Shown piece by piece: positions 60,656-61,960 of a DNA stretch of 61,960 nt. The position numbers and the translations under genes were made by a program. Every line of letters begins with the position of its first letter. Within the stretch, counting starts at the first letter, position 1. The stretch is from the NCBI GenBank assembly GCA_003105015.1, contig PQAF01000049.1, forward strand, positions 1 to 61,960, in the 5' to 3' direction. Below the pieces are notes generated by a model. It worked only from the letters and a program-made list of their open reading frames with translations. It did not search any database and had not been told where the DNA came from. The DNA is from Rhodocyclales bacterium. Its GTDB lineage: Bacteria > Pseudomonadota > Gammaproteobacteria > Burkholderiales > Rhodocyclaceae.

Positions 60656-60661
60656 AGTCAA

Positions 60662-61324
60662 AAACGCTTGTTGCCATCCGAAATAACGGCGGGCATGCCT
60701 TGCGCATTCGCTGCATTATCCCGCCAAGCCGCGAGCTTGCCCATCATTTGGTCTTCATGCTGAAACGATTTGATCCCGACTTGCTTGACCGCGTCGCATG
60801 CAGTGCTTTGTTGTCGTCGCGAAGAGGCGGGTTCGCCTTCGCGCCCTAGACTGGCGATGCGCCAGACAAGCCGCCATACGGCGACGATTCGGGCCGCGAA
60901 GGCTAGGTGGCGCAAATGATAGCCGAATGACTCCGGCAAGGCACGCGATTCCGCGCCGGCGCTCCCCGACCGCGCTGTCATGCGGCTTGCGTTGCAACCC
61001 GCACGCCAGCGCTGCGCCTGCGCCGACTGGACCCCCGCCGCCAGCTCCGCCCGGCCCGCCCAACCCCGCGGGCCGAGCTCCGCTCGCGGCTCCGTGCCTC
61101 CGTTCGCCGCTGCTGCTCCAGACCGCCGCCGGGCGCCACGCCGCAGGCTCGCCAAAGAGCCGGCCAGCCTGCGGGCGGCGCCCGACCGGCTGCGCTGGCG
61201 CCGGTGAACCGCAGCAAACCGCGCGCGGTCCCGAGCGCATCGCGCACTCCGCCCCGCGCCGCTCAGCTGCGCTTGAGCGGACGCGGTGCAAGCGCTGTTC
61301 TATGGGTGCCCGCTTGTGCGGTTC
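60662..61324. other. Gene-free GC-rich segment
   Basis: About 660 bp beyond the AlbA_2 gene with no supportable gene. Open frames exist on both strands, but they are compositionally extreme (Arg/Ala/Gly-rich) and match nothing. It contains several short GC palindromes, for example CCGCTCA/TGAGCGG around 61255-61280. Confidence 0.5.
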
Positions 61325-61547
61325 GCCGTGTTGGCGGGACTGACTTTTCCTGCACCGCTCAGCTTGTCGTCGTCAGTGCGAACGCGCTGCATGGCAATCC
61401 CCTTCTCCTTCCTACGCGGCCCCTCCCTTTCCCCAACGCCGTATCGCAGAGACTGACTTTTCTTAGCCGTACTGCAGCGGCTGACTCTTCCGGCAGCCGT
61501 CCGGGCCGGGCTGACTTTCCATCGCCGTGTCGCAGTGACTGACTTTT
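61325..61547 (+). repeat. Array of five units, GCCGT-N6-GNGACTGACTTTTC-like
   Basis: Units start at 61325, 61438, 61466, 61496 and 61524. The last four are 28-30 bp apart; the first is 113 bp from the second, about four periods. Each has GCCGT, six variable bases and a version of GGGACTGACTTTTC. They match the dispersed motif found in lnt, glyS and other genes. No gene overlaps the array. Confidence 0.7.
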
Positions 61548-61806
61548 GCGTGCCGGCTGCGCCGTCGGGCTTTCGTGCTGCGCACCGGGTCAGCAGGCTG
61601 TCCCGGCCCTGCGGGCTTCAATCCCTCACGCCTTCGCTGCGCACGCCAGCCGGGCATGAATCGCGCCCGGCAGGCCAGCTCCGCTGCGCGCTCCGCTTGC
61701 ACAGTTTGCGCGCTCGCGGCTGCGCCGCCAGCGCGGAAGAGAACGGCAACGCGCATCACCCCCACCCCCTTTCCCTCATTGCAGCCAGGGTGCACCGGCG
61801 TCCCGT
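61548..61806. other. Gene-free segment to the right-end inverted repeat
   Basis: A GC-rich stretch with no recognisable gene. Words such as CAGCTCCGCTGCGCGCTCCGC give it a repetitive look, without a clean period. Confidence 0.4.
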
Positions 61807-61935
61807 CAGGATCAAGGCCAAGCCCTGCGGGTCGGCTGTCCGCTCGCCGCCTGTGCCGATTCCCGCGCCGCGCTTCGTCCTCCCGCTTTCTCGATCCCGC
61901 CCGCCATCGCCCCGGACAGCCGAGCCTTGATCCTG
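61807..61935. repeat. Inverted repeat with a 13-nt insertion in one arm
   Basis: The right arm is 61913-61935. The left arm matches its complement perfectly in two blocks, 61807-61818 (CAGGATCAAGGC) and 61832-61842 (TCGGCTGTCCG), separated by 13 extra bases. The arms are 70 bp apart. A 23-bp stem with one bulge would form. Confidence 0.7.
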
Positions 61936-61960
61936 CCGTGCCGCCGGTGCAGGTGGCTTC

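Noticed and set aside
60658..61343. Several Arg/Ala/Pro-rich open frames on both strands
   Set aside because: Composition is typical of random GC-rich DNA, they overlap one another in all frames, and none has a start signal or a family resemblance.
61325..61547. CRISPR array
   Set aside because: The repeats are imperfect, the gaps between cores are only a few bases long and variable, and there is no cas gene or leader. It is a tandem motif array.

Overview
The window reads as the chromosome of a GC-rich betaproteobacterium, most like the Rhodocyclales (Thauera/Azoarcus/Sterolibacterium type). This is judged from the housekeeping blocks miaB-phoH-ybeY-corC-lnt and glyQ-glyS-gmhB-plsC, from a benzoate-CoA ligase typical of anaerobic aromatic degraders, and from proteobacterial tRNAs. 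The assignment is by recognition of protein families; no database was searched.

Layout. 1-2184: the end of an ammonium transporter, dsbC and a UbiH-type hydroxylase. 2308-3191: an AT-richer outer-membrane protein gene and a CAT-anticodon tRNA. 3208-8721 (minus strand): a compact five-gene operon encoding a PqqD-like protein, an ATP-grasp ligase, a fold-type III PLP decarboxylase, a urea-transporter-like membrane protein fused to an M23 peptidase domain, and a periplasmic TPR protein. A large sensor kinase is transcribed divergently from it. I do not recognise this combination as a described pathway and regard it as one of the two best candidates for a new system. 11457-27191: core genes for tRNA modification, rRNA maturation, lipoprotein acylation, an Mla-like lipid ABC transporter, glycyl-tRNA synthetase, heptose phosphatase, acyltransferase and glyoxalase. 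A 268-bp MITE-like element lies between ybeY and corC. 27188-32435: an acyltransferase, an N-acyl amino acid synthase-like protein and a GGDEF/EAL protein.

32461-52759 is a mosaic accessory region starting at a tRNA-Ile2-like gene with a duplicated 3' half. It holds a GntR regulator with two clear operators, a UbiD decarboxylase, a NitT/TauT-type ABC importer, UbiX, an isopentenyl-diphosphate isomerase (probably supplying DMAPP for the prenylated-FMN cofactor of UbiD), and an amidohydrolase-type decarboxylase. These are followed by a truncated TctB, a MetZ-like enzyme, a soluble fumarate-reductase-like pair, benzoate-CoA ligase and an MFS carrier. The logical flow is import of an aromatic acid, decarboxylation, and activation to benzoyl-CoA; the substrate cannot be read from sequence. 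An IS21 remnant, a 5'-truncated ThDP enzyme and a head-to-head deletion scar show repeated rearrangement.

52999-57810 looks like a small phage-like or plasmid-like element: a CI/Cro-like divergent repressor pair with palindromic operators, a replication-protein-like gene with seven intragenic iterons (a lambda-O-type origin layout), a VRR-NUC nuclease, a membrane-anchored P-loop ATPase, small membrane and exported proteins, a YdjM-like protein and a secreted nuclease. It is followed by a DUF6516/HVO_A0114-type toxin-antitoxin-like pair, an AlbA_2/RecG-like ATP-binding protein, and about 1.3 kb of gene-free GC-rich DNA with tandem and inverted repeats.

A pattern found by eye runs through the window: GCCGY-N6-GGGACTGACTTTY recurs at least eight times in core genes and in the phage-like element, on both strands, spelled with disfavoured codons. 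It forms a degenerate tandem array near the right end. I saw no copy in the aromatic region itself (32.6-44.7 kb) or in the segment from 48 to 53 kb.
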